This document shows, piece by piece, positions 25,388 through 34,301 of a stretch of 64,000 bases of DNA. The position numbers were made by a program, and so were the translations under genes. Source of the stretch: an uncultured Clostridia bacterium (GTDB lineage Bacteria; Bacillota; Clostridia; Oscillospirales; UBA644); NCBI GenBank assembly GCA_948443805.1, contig CAOJUB010000001.1, positions 241,487-305,486 on the forward strand. Reading direction: 5' to 3'. Position 1 is the first letter of the stretch. Each line of letters begins with the position of its first letter. A model generated the notes under the pieces. That model did not search any database. It saw only the letters and a program-made list of their open reading frames with translations, and was not told where the DNA came from.

Positions 25388-27436
25388 ATGGAAATATTTT
25401 GGATTTTGTTATTTTTGCTTTCGCCGGTTGTATTCGGCTTTTTTGCCTGGGGGTGCGGAAAAAAGAACCCTGCGGTTTCGCAGATGGTTGCGATTGGCGG
25501 CACGGCGGTTTCGGCGGTGCTTTCGGTTGTCTTGCTTTTTCTGTTCCGTGACGGAACAGAAATTGTTGCCGGCCCGTTTCTCGGCGATGCGTTTTCTTTT
25601 TCTTTCGGTCGGTTTCGGGGAATTTATTGCGCGGTGATTTCTTTCGGATGGCTGCTTGCCGGGCTGTTCAGTGTGCAGTATTTTCAGAAACACGGCAATA
25701 AAAGCCGGTTTTGGTTTTTTTATCTGCTGACTCTGACCGGAACGCTTGGCGTTTTTTTCGCAGGCGATCTGGTTACGCTTTTTGTCTTTTTTGAACTGAT
25801 GTCGTTTTCTTCGTTTGTCTGGGTAATCCATGACGAAAATACTTCTGCTTTTCGCGCTTCCCGAACATATATGACAGTAACGGTAATCAGCGGGATGTGT
25901 CTGCTAATGGGCTTGTTTTTGTTGTATCATGCGCTGGGTACGCTTTCTGTTTCCGCATTGCCTGCGGCTTTGCTGGTTTCTTCCCGGCAGCATTTGCTTT
26001 TCCCTGCGGGGATTTTTCTGCTGATTGGCTTCGGGGCGAAAGCCGGCGCTTTCCCTTTGCATATCTGGCTTCCGAAAGCTCATTCGGTTTCTCCGGCGCC
26101 TGCAAGCGCACTGCTTTCCGGGCTTTTGACCAAAGCGGGGATTTTTGGTTTGTTCCTGATGACAGTTTCGCTATTCCGCGGGGATTTTTACTGGGGATAT
26201 ACGTTGATGATTCTTGGTTATATTACCATGCTTCTCGGCGGCGTCCGGGGTATTTTCTCCTGTCAGCTGAAAGAAACCTTGGCCTGGTCTTCGGTTTCTC
26301 AGCTTGGATTTATTCTGATCGGCTGTTCGCTTGTCGGTCTGATGGGGGAGCATGGAGGCATGGCGGCAAGCGGAACGGTTCTTTATATGCTGAACCATTC
26401 TACGGTGAAAATCGTTTTGTTTCTCTGCGCCGGGGTTGTGGTCGCCAATTTGAACAAGCTTGATCTGAACGAGATTAAGGGGATCGGGCGCGGACATCCG
26501 TTTTTTATGCTGTTGTTTCTGTTCGGCGCATGCAGTCTTTGCGGTATTCCTCCGTTTGCCGGCTATACCGGAAAAACACTGCTTCATGAATCGATTCTTG
26601 AATACGGGGAACTGGCTGCTTCACAAGGGGTTTTCTTCCCGACGAAAGCGGCGGAAATTTTGTTTTTGATCGGCGGCGGTTGTACCGTTGCTTATATGGC
26701 GAAACTTTTTGCCGTTCTGTTTCTTGATCTTCCGCCGGAAAAGCAGATTGAAAAACGGCGGCTGATGACGCCTCTTTCGTTCAGCTCTATTGCGCTTCCC
26801 GCGGCGGCGCTTCTTATCTTCGGTTTGTTTTCTTCCCAAACGCTGGGGCTTGCGGTTTCGTGCCTCCCGTTTTTTTCTGTGGATTTTCATGAAAATGTCA
26901 ATTTCTTTTCCCTGGAAAATCTCAGCGGCGCCATGATTTCTGCGGCAATCGGCGCATTGGTTTATTTTCTCGTGATTCGGAATATACTGTATCGGAAGAC
27001 CGAAACAGGGAAAAAATATCTTGCCCTGTGGCCGGAATGGCTGGATTTGGAAACCGTTTTTTATTGGCCGGTAGGCCGGTCGCTCGGTTTTTTGCTGACA
27101 GCTGTCTGCCGGATTGTGTATTCTTTGCCGGATTGGATTGTTTTGTTTTTCAGCAAGGTTTTCTTTTCTCCATCCAAACCGAAAGAAACAGCCGAATCCG
27201 GCGATTCGCTTGCCCATCTTGTAGGGTCGGTCGCGGACGGGGTCTTATCTTTCAGTGACCGGCATATCCGTCATCAGAACCCGAGAAAGCGGGATTTGGA
27301 ATTGCGGCTTGCCCGCGTTCATTCGGCCTTTTCCAATACGACGAGACGGATTATTTTGAATTTTTCGTTTGCTTTGCTGATGGCCTGTATCGGCATTTGC
27401 CTGACGTTGATTTATATTTTATTTTTTAGCCGCTGA
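25388..27436 (+). CDS. Antiporter-type subunit 4 with long C-terminal extension (HyfB/MrpA-like)
   Basis: 682 residues. A ~480-residue antiporter core (VTLFVFFELMSFSSF, KAGAFPLHIWLPKAHSVSPAP, LLTKAGIFGLFLM, LNHSTVKIVLFLCAG) is followed by ~190 extra residues with two or three more helices and an amphipathic segment (WPEWLDLETVFYWPVGRS). The architecture recalls HyfB/HycC-type subunits of hydrogenase complexes rather than full MrpA. It is the last antiporter gene, 28 bp before the hydrolase gene. Confidence 0.85.
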   Translation: MEIFWILLFLLSPVVFGFFAWGCGKKNPAVSQMVAIGGTAVSAVLSVVLLFLFRDGTEIVAGPFLGDAFSFSFGRFRGIYCAVISFGWLLAGLFSVQYFQKHGNKSRFWFFYLLTLTGTLGVFFAGDLVTLFVFFELMSFSSFVWVIHDENTSAFRASRTYMTVTVISGMCLLMGLFLLYHALGTLSVSALPAALLVSSRQHLLFPAGIFLLIGFGAKAGAFPLHIWLPKAHSVSPAPASALLSGLLTKAGIFGLFLMTVSLFRGDFYWGYTLMILGYITMLLGGVRGIFSCQLKETLAWSSVSQLGFILIGCSLVGLMGEHGGMAASGTVLYMLNHSTVKIVLFLCAGVVVANLNKLDLNEIKGIGRGHPFFMLLFLFGACSLCGIPPFAGYTGKTLLHESILEYGELAASQGVFFPTKAAEILFLIGGGCTVAYMAKLFAVLFLDLPPEKQIEKRRLMTPLSFSSIALPAAALLIFGLFSSQTLGLAVSCLPFFSVDFHENVNFFSLENLSGAMISAAIGALVYFLVIRNILYRKTETGKKYLALWPEWLDLETVFYWPVGRSLGFLLTAVCRIVYSLPDWIVLFFSKVFFSPSKPKETAESGDSLAHLVGSVADGVLSFSDRHIRHQNPRKRDLELRLARVHSAFSNTTRRIILNFSFALLMACIGICLTLIYILFFSR

Positions 27437-27464
27437 TTGGCAGGAGAAAAGGAGGAGGCCGGCG

Positions 27465-28448
27465 ATGGCGTGGTACGGATGGGTATTGATCGGTTTTTCT
27501 GCTTTTTTTCTGATCGGTTTCATTTTCTGGGTCGGTTTCTTTTTTCGGGTGATTTTTGTGCGGATACGGAAACTTGACCGGCGGTTTGATTTCGAAAAAA
27601 TGCAGCAGGTGCATTTCGGCCGTTATGCCGGTACGGCGTTGCCGCTTCTCCGGAAAATGCGCGCCGCTTCCTGTGATGAGGTTTCGGTTCAGAGTCAGGA
27701 CGGACTGGCGCTTTTCGGCAGATTCTATCCGGTTGCTGATCCGAAAGGCGTGTTCCTTTTGGTTCATGGTTACCGCAGCTGCGGTTTTTATGATTTTTGC
27801 GGTGTTTTTTCTTTTTTGCAGCAGGAGGGCTATTCTATTCTGCTGATCGACCAGCGCTCGCACGGAAAAAGCGAGGGACGGTATATCGGTTATGGCGCTT
27901 TGGAACGGGACGATTGTCTGCGCTGGGTCAAGTGGATTTCTCTTCGCTACCCGTCTCTTCCTGTTTTTTTATACGGCGTTTCGATGGGTTGCGCTACAGT
28001 GCTGATGGCAAGCGGCCTTCCGCTTCCCGAAACGGTTCATGGCATTGTTGCCGACTGCGGATATACCAAACCGGACGCTATTTTTCGAAAAGTCGCCGAA
28101 GAAAATCTTCGGATTCCCCGCGTATTTCACCGGTCGCTGTTGTTTTTTACCAACCATTTGTGCCGTTTGTTTGCCGGTTATTCACCGGAGGCGTTTTCTA
28201 CGGTTGACGCGCTGAAAACCAATCGGCTGCCGGTTTTATTTATTCACGGAAAGGCCGACCGGTTTGTTCCCTGCCGCATGACCGAAGAAAATTACCGGTG
28301 CTGTATGGCGGAAAAAGAATTATTTCTTCCGGAAAAGGCCGGCCATGCGATGAGTATGTTTGCCGAATCGGAGCATTACCGTTCTCGGTTGAAGGCGTTT
28401 GCCGAAAGATACGGCGGCAGTAAAAAAAGAGGACTCCGAAGCAGTTGA
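27465..28448 (+). CDS. Membrane-anchored alpha/beta hydrolase
   Basis: 327 residues: an N-terminal transmembrane helix (about 5-30), then an alpha/beta-hydrolase fold of the YqkD/BEM46 kind. The nucleophile elbow is GVSMGC, acid region HGKADRFVP, base GHAMSM; the oxyanion segment is LVHGYRSCG. Probably an esterase or lipase at the membrane face. It follows the antiporter operon by 28 bp and ends in the shared terminator, so it may be the tenth cistron, though no link to ion transport is evident. Confidence 0.87.
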   Translation: MAWYGWVLIGFSAFFLIGFIFWVGFFFRVIFVRIRKLDRRFDFEKMQQVHFGRYAGTALPLLRKMRAASCDEVSVQSQDGLALFGRFYPVADPKGVFLLVHGYRSCGFYDFCGVFSFLQQEGYSILLIDQRSHGKSEGRYIGYGALERDDCLRWVKWISLRYPSLPVFLYGVSMGCATVLMASGLPLPETVHGIVADCGYTKPDAIFRKVAEENLRIPRVFHRSLLFFTNHLCRLFAGYSPEAFSTVDALKTNRLPVLFIHGKADRFVPCRMTEENYRCCMAEKELFLPEKAGHAMSMFAESEHYRSRLKAFAERYGGSKKRGLRSS

Positions 28449-28467
28449 GGGGTTCATTTTATTATAG

Positions 28468-28505
28468 AAAAAAGATGACGGAATAATTTTCCCGTCATCT
28501 TTTTT
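28468..28505. terminator. Bidirectional terminator between the hydrolase and the minus-strand gene at 28530
   Basis: 14-bp stem AAAAAAGATGACGG/CCGTCATCTTTTTT (28468-28481 with 28492-28505), giving T-runs in both directions between two convergent genes. Confidence 0.88.
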
Positions 28506-28529
28506 GTCAAGGTTATCCCCTTTTTCTTC

Positions 28530-29501
28530 CTATTCTGCATAACTGTAGAGGGTTCCTGCGCCGGTGAATTTGCCAAACAGATAGAGATTGGACGCCGATT
28601 CGGTCAGAATCAGAATCCGGCCGTTCCGGAAGGCAATTTCCTCTGCCATCGGCGGCGCTTTGACCGTCTTGACAAGGCTGGTTTCATCCAGCCAGATCAG
28701 CGGAACCTGCGTCCCGAGCCATTCGGTTGTTCCGGTTTTTTCGCAGGCCTTTTCCAGATCGTAGAAGTAGAGGTTTGAAGAAGCCAGCGCATAAGAAGTC
28801 GAAAGAACCATTTTTTTGTCGTCTGTAAAGCATATTCCCTGTACAAGCCCTCTCGTGGAGATTGCGCCGACAGGGATCGGGTCTATGCCGAAGGGCGCGT
28901 TTTCTGACAGCTGAAAGACGGCGGCGATCGCCTTGTTTTCATCGCCGCAGGGGGTGGTCAAACGCTGATTTGGCGGCGTTTCATAATTTCCCTGTCGGTA
29001 AAAGGCGCCGGTGATCAAAAAGCCGTTTTGGATCTGGCAATAGGCCGGATTTAGCCCAGTTTTCACACTGCCGAGCTGCCGCACACTTTCTTTTCCTGCC
29101 AAGACCTCGTCAAGCGGGAAAACGTCAAGGCCTTCGTCTCCGGTGATATAAAGAAAATTCTGCGAATGCGAAAGACCGCCGGTATGCCCGGTGTAGTCGG
29201 TTCCGTCCTGATTTTTCAGCAGAACGGCTTTGGTTGTTTGGCCGTCTTTTATAACATAGACCCGGGAGGCTTTTTGGTTATTCATATATCCGCAGGTCAG
29301 AAAGATGTTTTGCTCTTCCATTTTGTCGAGCCCCTGCGGAACAAAACCTTCTGAAAGGCCGGGAATCGGGAATTCCTTTTGTGCATTTTGAAAAAAATCC
29401 TGATAAAAGATTCGGGTTGCAGGGGAAAGTGCGAGGAGAATTACCGCAATTATCAGCAGAAAAATCCCAGCTGCAATTCCTATTTTTTTAATTATTTTCA
29501 T
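28530..29501 (-). CDS. Membrane-anchored protein of unknown function, beta-propeller-like
   Basis: 323 residues with an N-terminal transmembrane segment (about 7-28) and an extracytoplasmic domain rich in short beta-strand repeats (NIFLTCGYMN, FLYITGDEGLDVFPLDEV, GFLITGAFYRQG, RGLVQGICFTDDKKMVLSTS), suggesting a propeller. No family named with confidence. It overlaps the end of the ABC-F gene by 14 bp and has a poor ribosome site, so it is probably translated by coupling. Confidence 0.65.
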   Translation of the reverse strand: MKIIKKIGIAAGIFLLIIAVILLALSPATRIFYQDFFQNAQKEFPIPGLSEGFVPQGLDKMEEQNIFLTCGYMNNQKASRVYVIKDGQTTKAVLLKNQDGTDYTGHTGGLSHSQNFLYITGDEGLDVFPLDEVLAGKESVRQLGSVKTGLNPAYCQIQNGFLITGAFYRQGNYETPPNQRLTTPCGDENKAIAAVFQLSENAPFGIDPIPVGAISTRGLVQGICFTDDKKMVLSTSYALASSNLYFYDLEKACEKTGTTEWLGTQVPLIWLDETSLVKTVKAPPMAEEIAFRNGRILILTESASNLYLFGKFTGAGTLYSYAE

Positions 29502-31446
29502 GAATCAGTCCGGCTCTTTTTTGCTGTTCCGGTTTTCCGAATTCTTCCAGTTCGGTGGAAAGCGTTTCCCATTCGTCCATTGCCGCCGTTAGAAGAGCTT
29601 CGTTTTTTTCTATGGTCTGCTGAATTTCAGCGACCCGGATATGATCGGAAAAGATTTCCGGTTTTTCCAGTTCTTTTGTCAGCGCTGCCGTTTCCTCTTC
29701 CCAGGCGGCGATATCCTTTTCCAGTTTTGCGATACGCCGTTCTTTTTTCCCTTTTTCTTTTAACGGCGTGGTGAAGCTTTTTTTCAGTTGTTTTTCCGTT
29801 TTTTTCTCGGATGCGGTTGGCTGGGGCTGCACGGCGCTCTTTTTCTTTTCCTCATATTCTGTATAGCCATAGGGGAGGAATGTTGCGCCGTTTTCTTCAA
29901 AAACAATCAGCCGGTCGGCCAGTTTGTTAACGAAATACCGGTCGTGGGAAACAAAAATCAGCGTTCCCTCATAGGCCGCGAGAATATTTTCCAGGGTTTC
30001 TTTTCCGACAATATCCATATGGTTTGTCGGCTCGTCCAGAATCAGCAGATTCGGCCGGCGCTTGAAGATTCGGCAGAGCGCTAAGCGTACTTTTTCTCCT
30101 CCCGAAAGGTTGTCCACGGTTTTGAAAACGTCGTCTCCCGTGAACTGGAACGCGCCGAGCGCTTTTCTTGCTTCGGTCTGGCTCAATCCCGGAAATTCGT
30201 CCCAGAAATAATCCAGAAGCGTTTTATTTGAGGTGATCTGCGCCATTTGCTGGTCGAAGTATCCGGGCTGTACCCGAAGCCCGTAAGCATAGCTGCCGGA
30301 AAGGGGGGAGAGTTTTCCCGTCAGCGTCTTTAACAGTGTTGATTTCCCCGTTCCGTTTGCGCCGATAATGGCTAGTTTCTGCCCGCGGAACAATTCAAAA
30401 TCAAGCGTTGCCAGCGGCTGTTCCGGCTGATAACCGACGGCAAGCTTGGTTGCCTGAAGCACTGTTTTGACACTTTCTTCTTTAGGCTGAAAATCGGCGT
30501 GGAAAGTCTTCAGGTCATATTTGTTGGGCGCATCGATAATTTGCATATGTTCAATTTGCTTCATTTTGGAAAAAGCCATGGAGGCTTTTGTCGGTTTATA
30601 TTTGAACCGTTCTACAATCCGGTTAAGCCGTTCGATTTCTTTGCGCTGGGCTTCATGGTCTTTGAGCTGCTTTTCATAATTTTCCCGTTTCCGGCGGGTA
30701 AAATCGGTAAAATTGCCCGGGTATCGTGTGGTAACGCCGTATTCGATCTCATAAACAACGTTAACGGTTTTATCCAGAAACATCCGGTCATGCGAAACGA
30801 TGACCATGGATTTTTTATAATTTTTCAGATACTCTTCCAGCCATTCGACGGTTTGCACGTCAAGATGATTGGTCGGTTCATCGAGCAGAAGGATGTCCGG
30901 TTTACTCAGCAGCAGTTTAATGAGGGCTATTTTTGTCCGCTGCCCTCCGGAGAAATCTGAAAGCGGTTTTTGCTTGTCTTCTTCCGTGAAACCGAATTTT
31001 TTGATTGCCGTTTCATATTCCTTTTTATAGGAATACCCGCCGAGGAATTCAAACCGGTCCATCATGTCCGAATAGGCGGCGACGGTCTCTTTACTGCTGT
31101 CGGTATGCAGTTTTTCCGCGGTTTGGCTGATTTTTTGTTCCAGATCCAGCAGAGTCTGGTAAACTTTTTTGATTTCGTCTATCATCCGCACCGTATTGTC
31201 GGTAAAGGCGATCTGTTCGAGATAACCGACGACTGGATTGCCGCTTTTTGTCACCGCTAATTTTCCCTCGCCGGTTCCTTCCGAAAGGGTGATTTGATTG
31301 GTCAGCACTCTCAGCAGCGTGGTTTTCCCACAGCCGTTTCGGCCAACGATCGCGATTTTTTCTTTCTCCCGAATTTCAAAATTGATTTCTTCCAGAACGG
31401 TATCGGCTCCGTAACTAACCGAACCGTTGACAATCTGATAAAACAT
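29488..31446 (-). CDS. ABC-F family ATPase
   Basis: 652-residue soluble protein with two ABC domains. Walker A sites are GRNGCGKTT and GANGTGKST; signatures are LSDFSGGQRTK and LSGGEKVRLA; Walker B sites are LLLDEPTNHLD and LILDEPTNHMD. A ~60-residue linker (RRKRENYEKQLKDHEAQRKE) and a C-terminal coiled coil (from ~560) fit translation-associated ABC-F proteins such as YdiF. Housekeeping ribosome factors and antibiotic-protection proteins share this form and cannot be separated by eye. Divergent from the MFS gene with overlapping promoters. Confidence 0.93.
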   Translation of the reverse strand: MFYQIVNGSVSYGADTVLEEINFEIREKEKIAIVGRNGCGKTTLLRVLTNQITLSEGTGEGKLAVTKSGNPVVGYLEQIAFTDNTVRMIDEIKKVYQTLLDLEQKISQTAEKLHTDSSKETVAAYSDMMDRFEFLGGYSYKKEYETAIKKFGFTEEDKQKPLSDFSGGQRTKIALIKLLLSKPDILLLDEPTNHLDVQTVEWLEEYLKNYKKSMVIVSHDRMFLDKTVNVVYEIEYGVTTRYPGNFTDFTRRKRENYEKQLKDHEAQRKEIERLNRIVERFKYKPTKASMAFSKMKQIEHMQIIDAPNKYDLKTFHADFQPKEESVKTVLQATKLAVGYQPEQPLATLDFELFRGQKLAIIGANGTGKSTLLKTLTGKLSPLSGSYAYGLRVQPGYFDQQMAQITSNKTLLDYFWDEFPGLSQTEARKALGAFQFTGDDVFKTVDNLSGGEKVRLALCRIFKRRPNLLILDEPTNHMDIVGKETLENILAAYEGTLIFVSHDRYFVNKLADRLIVFEENGATFLPYGYTEYEEKKKSAVQPQPTASEKKTEKQLKKSFTTPLKEKGKKERRIAKLEKDIAAWEEETAALTKELEKPEIFSDHIRVAEIQQTIEKNEALLTAAMDEWETLSTELEEFGKPEQQKRAGLIHENN

Positions 31447-31493
31447 TTTCTTCTCCGATTTTTTTGACGATATGATAATTTAAAAAAGATGCT

Positions 31494-31521
31494 TGCAGTT
31501 TTCTTTATTATATGCTATAAT
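31494..31521 (+). promoter_or_regulatory. Promoter of the MFS transporter gene
   Basis: TTGCAG (31494-31499), 16 bp, TATAAT (31516-31521). It interlocks with the minus-strand promoter of the ABC-F gene. Confidence 0.65.
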
Positions 31522-31535
31522 GTTCCAAAAGTCAA
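31507..31535 (-). promoter_or_regulatory. Promoter of the ABC-F gene
   Basis: On the minus strand TTGACT (31530-31535), 17 bp, TATAAT (31507-31512), about 60 bp before the ABC-F start. Confidence 0.75.
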
Positions 31536-31584
31536 GTCTGCCGGCTTGCAAGCCGGGGCAAAATCTGGCTTTTGGAGAAAGAAA

Positions 31585-32742
31585 ATGACGTTTTTACTGG
31601 TTCTGATCTATCTTTCCTTTATCAGCCTGGGGTTGCCGGACTCGCTGCTTGGCAGCGCATGGCCGGTCATGTATGCCGATTTTTCAGCGCCGATCTCTTT
31701 TGCCGGCGCGATTGCTATGACGGTTTCGGTCGGGACGGTGGTGTCCAGTTTTTGGAGTTCTCGGCTGATTTCCTGGTTCGGTACAGCGAAGGTCACCGCT
31801 GTCAGCGTGGCGATGACAGGGCTTTCCCTGATCGGTTTTTCGTTCGCAGGACAAATCTGGCTGCTCTTTTTATTTGCCGTTCCTTTGGGGTTTGGCGCCG
31901 GTTCGGTTGATGCGGCCTTAAATAATTTTGTTGCGCTGCATTATAAGGCGAAGCATATGAACTGGCTGCACTGCTTCTGGGGGATCGGCGCGACTGCCGG
32001 TCCGGTGGTGATGGCTTTTTGGATCTCGGCCGGCAGCTGGCGCGGCGGTTACGGAACGGTCGCCCTGATTCAGTGTCTGCTCGCCGCGGTTCTGTTTGCA
32101 ACATTGCCTGCCTGGAAAAAGGTATCTTCTTTGCCCGGCGGGGCGGAAGAAAAACCGTTTCGGCATATCCCAGCGAATCAGATTCTGCAAATTCCGCTTG
32201 CCAAGCCGATGTTTGTTTCTCTTTTTTGCTATTGTGCGGTTGAAACCACCGTTGGTTTGTGGAGTGCGAGTTTTTCTTCGGTTCTTTACGGTGTTTCTCA
32301 GAAAATTGCCGCTTCCTATGCCGCCGCTTTTTATTTCGGCATTACGGCGGGGCGTGCGGCTGCCGGATTTCTTTCGGTAAAATGGGGCAATTTTCAGATG
32401 ATCCGTCTCGGTCAGGCGCTGATCGGCGCCGGGCTTCTGTTTTTGCTGGTTCCGGTTGGGCTTTGGCGGATTCCGGTGGGGTTGGTTCTGATTGGGCTTG
32501 GCTGTGCGCCGATTTATCCGGCGATGCTGCACCAGACGCCGAAAACATTCGGTGAAGAAAATTCGCAGGCTATGATGGGGATTCAGATGGCGAGCGCGTA
32601 TATCGGTTCTTCTCTGATGCCGCCGGTTTTCGGTTTTTTGTCTTCTTTTTTCAGTATGCGCCTTTTTCCTTTCTTTGTTGCGGTGGCGCTTCTTCTGATG
32701 ACGTTTTGCACCGAAATTGTCCGCCGCCGGACAGCAACTTGA
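31585..32742 (+). CDS. MFS transporter
   Basis: 385 residues, about 12 helices, major facilitator superfamily. FISLGLPDSLLGSAWPVMYAD resembles the N-terminus of the FucP/sugar-permease-like group; LHCFWGIGATAGPVVM lies at the mid-protein loop. The track starts 32 codons early; GGAGAAAG precedes the ATG at 31585. Substrate unknown, although the next gene is a lactaldehyde-reductase-like dehydrogenase, which would fit deoxy-sugar use. The ADH promoter TTGACA overlaps its stop codon. Confidence 0.88.
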   Translation: MTFLLVLIYLSFISLGLPDSLLGSAWPVMYADFSAPISFAGAIAMTVSVGTVVSSFWSSRLISWFGTAKVTAVSVAMTGLSLIGFSFAGQIWLLFLFAVPLGFGAGSVDAALNNFVALHYKAKHMNWLHCFWGIGATAGPVVMAFWISAGSWRGGYGTVALIQCLLAAVLFATLPAWKKVSSLPGGAEEKPFRHIPANQILQIPLAKPMFVSLFCYCAVETTVGLWSASFSSVLYGVSQKIAASYAAAFYFGITAGRAAAGFLSVKWGNFQMIRLGQALIGAGLLFLLVPVGLWRIPVGLVLIGLGCAPIYPAMLHQTPKTFGEENSQAMMGIQMASAYIGSSLMPPVFGFLSSFFSMRLFPFFVAVALLLMTFCTEIVRRRTAT

Positions 32743-32767
32743 CATTTTTATACAGGAATGGTATAAT
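32739..32767 (+). promoter_or_regulatory. Consensus promoter reading into repeat locus 1 and the alcohol dehydrogenase
   Basis: TTGACA (32739-32744), 17 bp, TATAAT (32762-32767). The transcript would begin at the first palindrome of the structured repeat. Confidence 0.85.
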
Positions 32768-33000
32768 AAAAAACAGCAAGCTGTTCTTATGAAAAAAGCG
32801 TTTCAACCATCCGGTTGAAAATCCGTTCCGGATGCCCGCTTTTTTCTGGTGCGAAATTCATGTGGTATCATATACGCAGAATGTCTTGCAGCGCAAAACT
32901 TTGCGGCTTTGCCTCAGGAATGAATCACCGCATAAAAATGCCTCTGCAAGCATTTTTGCTTATAATAATCAAGAACAGCAAGCTTTTTCTCTGGGGTTGG
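32768..33000 (+). repeat. Structured intergenic repeat, locus 1
   Basis: A short palindrome AACAG-CAAG-CTGTT (32772-32785) is followed by a 9-bp outer stem AAAAAAGCG/CGCTTTTTT (32792-32800 with 32837-32845) enclosing two hairpins, TTTCAACC-ATCC-GGTTGAAA and ATCCG-TTC-CGGAT: a three-way junction on paper. Then come CTGGTGCGAAATTCATG and a more diverged segment with TATACGCAGAA, all shared with locus 2. A second, incomplete AAGAACAGCAAGCT palindrome lies at 32971. No credible coding frame. It forms the ~290-nt leader of the alcohol dehydrogenase gene. Confidence 0.75.
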
Positions 33001-33061
33001 TATATTCCGGAAATTTCCGGAAATGATGGCAATAGAAATTAAAGAAAAAGGAGAGATTCCT

Positions 33062-34210
33062 ATGGCAAACAGATTTGTACTCAACGAAACTTCTTATCAC
33101 GGCGCCGGGGCGATCGGTTCGATTCCCGACGAGATCAAAGCCCGGGGCTTTCAGAAGGTTTTTGTCGCCTCTGATCCGGATCTGATCAAATTCGGCGTGA
33201 CGAAAAAAGTGACGGATCTTCTGGAACAGGCCGGGATTTCCTATGAACTGTTTTCTGAGATCAAGGCGAACCCCACAATCGCCAATGTCAAAGCCGGCGT
33301 TTCTGCTTTTCAGGCCTGCGGTGCGGACTGTATTGTGGCTATTGGCGGCGGTTCGTCGATGGATACGGCGAAGGCTGTTGGCATTATTGTAACCAACCCG
33401 GAATTTGCCGATGTCGTCAGTCTGGAAGGGGTTGCGCCGACAAAAAATCCGGCTGTGCCGATTATTGCAGTCCCCACTACCGCCGGAACGGCTGCGGAAG
33501 TTACCATTAACTATGTTATTACCGATGAAGAAAAAAACCGGAAAATGGTTTGCGTGGATGTTCATGATATTCCGGTCATCGCCGTGGTGGATCCCGATAT
33601 GATGGCGACGATGCCCAAAGGTCTTACCGCCGCGACCGGTATGGATGCGCTTACACACGCGATTGAGGGTTATATTACAAAAGGGGCTTGGGCTCTTTCG
33701 GATATGTTCCATTTGGAGGCCATCCGGATCATTGCCAAAAATCTTCGCGGCGCGGTCGCCAATACGCCGGAAGGGCGCGAAGGCATGGCTCTCGGTCAGT
33801 ATGTCGCCGGTATGGGCTTTTCCAATGTCGGGCTGGGTATCGTTCATTCAATGGCGCATCCGCTCGGCGCGCTCTATGATACGCCGCATGGCGTAGCTAA
33901 TGCGATTATTCTGCCGACGGTGATGGAATACAATGCGCCGGAAACCGGGGATAAATATAAATATATCGCGCAGGCTATGGGGGTAGAAGGAACCGAGGCC
34001 ATGTCGGTGGAAGAATACCGGAAAGCCGCAGTCGATGCTGTCAGACAGCTTTCTGCCGACGTCGGTATTCCGGCCGATCTGAAAGAAATCGTCAAGGAAG
34101 AGGATATTCCTTTCCTTTCCCAGTCGGCGTACGACGATGCCTGCCGTCCGGGGAATCCGAGAGATACCAGTGTAGAAGAGATTTCCGAGCTGTATCGTTC
34201 TCTTCTGTAA
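33062..34210 (+). CDS. Iron-containing alcohol dehydrogenase (FucO-like)
   Basis: 382 residues, group III alcohol dehydrogenase. NAD-binding GGGSSMDTAKAVG and PTTAGTAAEVT are present, with iron-ligand motifs DALTHAIEGY and HSMAHPLGALYDTPHG. Resembles lactaldehyde reductase FucO, but substrates vary widely in the family. AAAAGGAGAG precedes the ATG at 33062; the track start 13 codons upstream lacks a site. Likely reoxidises NADH by reducing an aldehyde in fermentation. It ends in a strong terminator. Confidence 0.92.
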   Translation: MANRFVLNETSYHGAGAIGSIPDEIKARGFQKVFVASDPDLIKFGVTKKVTDLLEQAGISYELFSEIKANPTIANVKAGVSAFQACGADCIVAIGGGSSMDTAKAVGIIVTNPEFADVVSLEGVAPTKNPAVPIIAVPTTAGTAAEVTINYVITDEEKNRKMVCVDVHDIPVIAVVDPDMMATMPKGLTAATGMDALTHAIEGYITKGAWALSDMFHLEAIRIIAKNLRGAVANTPEGREGMALGQYVAGMGFSNVGLGIVHSMAHPLGALYDTPHGVANAIILPTVMEYNAPETGDKYKYIAQAMGVEGTEAMSVEEYRKAAVDAVRQLSADVGIPADLKEIVKEEDIPFLSQSAYDDACRPGNPRDTSVEEISELYRSLL

Positions 34211-34243
34211 AAAAAATTTGATTTTTTAATGGTTTGAAGAAAG

Positions 34244-34273
34244 TCCGCCGCAAAGAACAGCGGCGGATTTTTT
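34244..34273 (+). terminator. Terminator after the alcohol dehydrogenase
   Basis: TCCGCCGC (34244-34251), loop AAAGAACA, GCGGCGGA (34260-34267), then six T. Confidence 0.9.
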
Positions 34274-34301
34274 ATTATAAATATTTAGGTTTCTTTGTTT
34301 T

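Noticed and set aside
31489-31584. N-terminal extension of the MFS protein
   Set aside because: It would begin within the promoter; the ribosome site and family length support the ATG at 31585.
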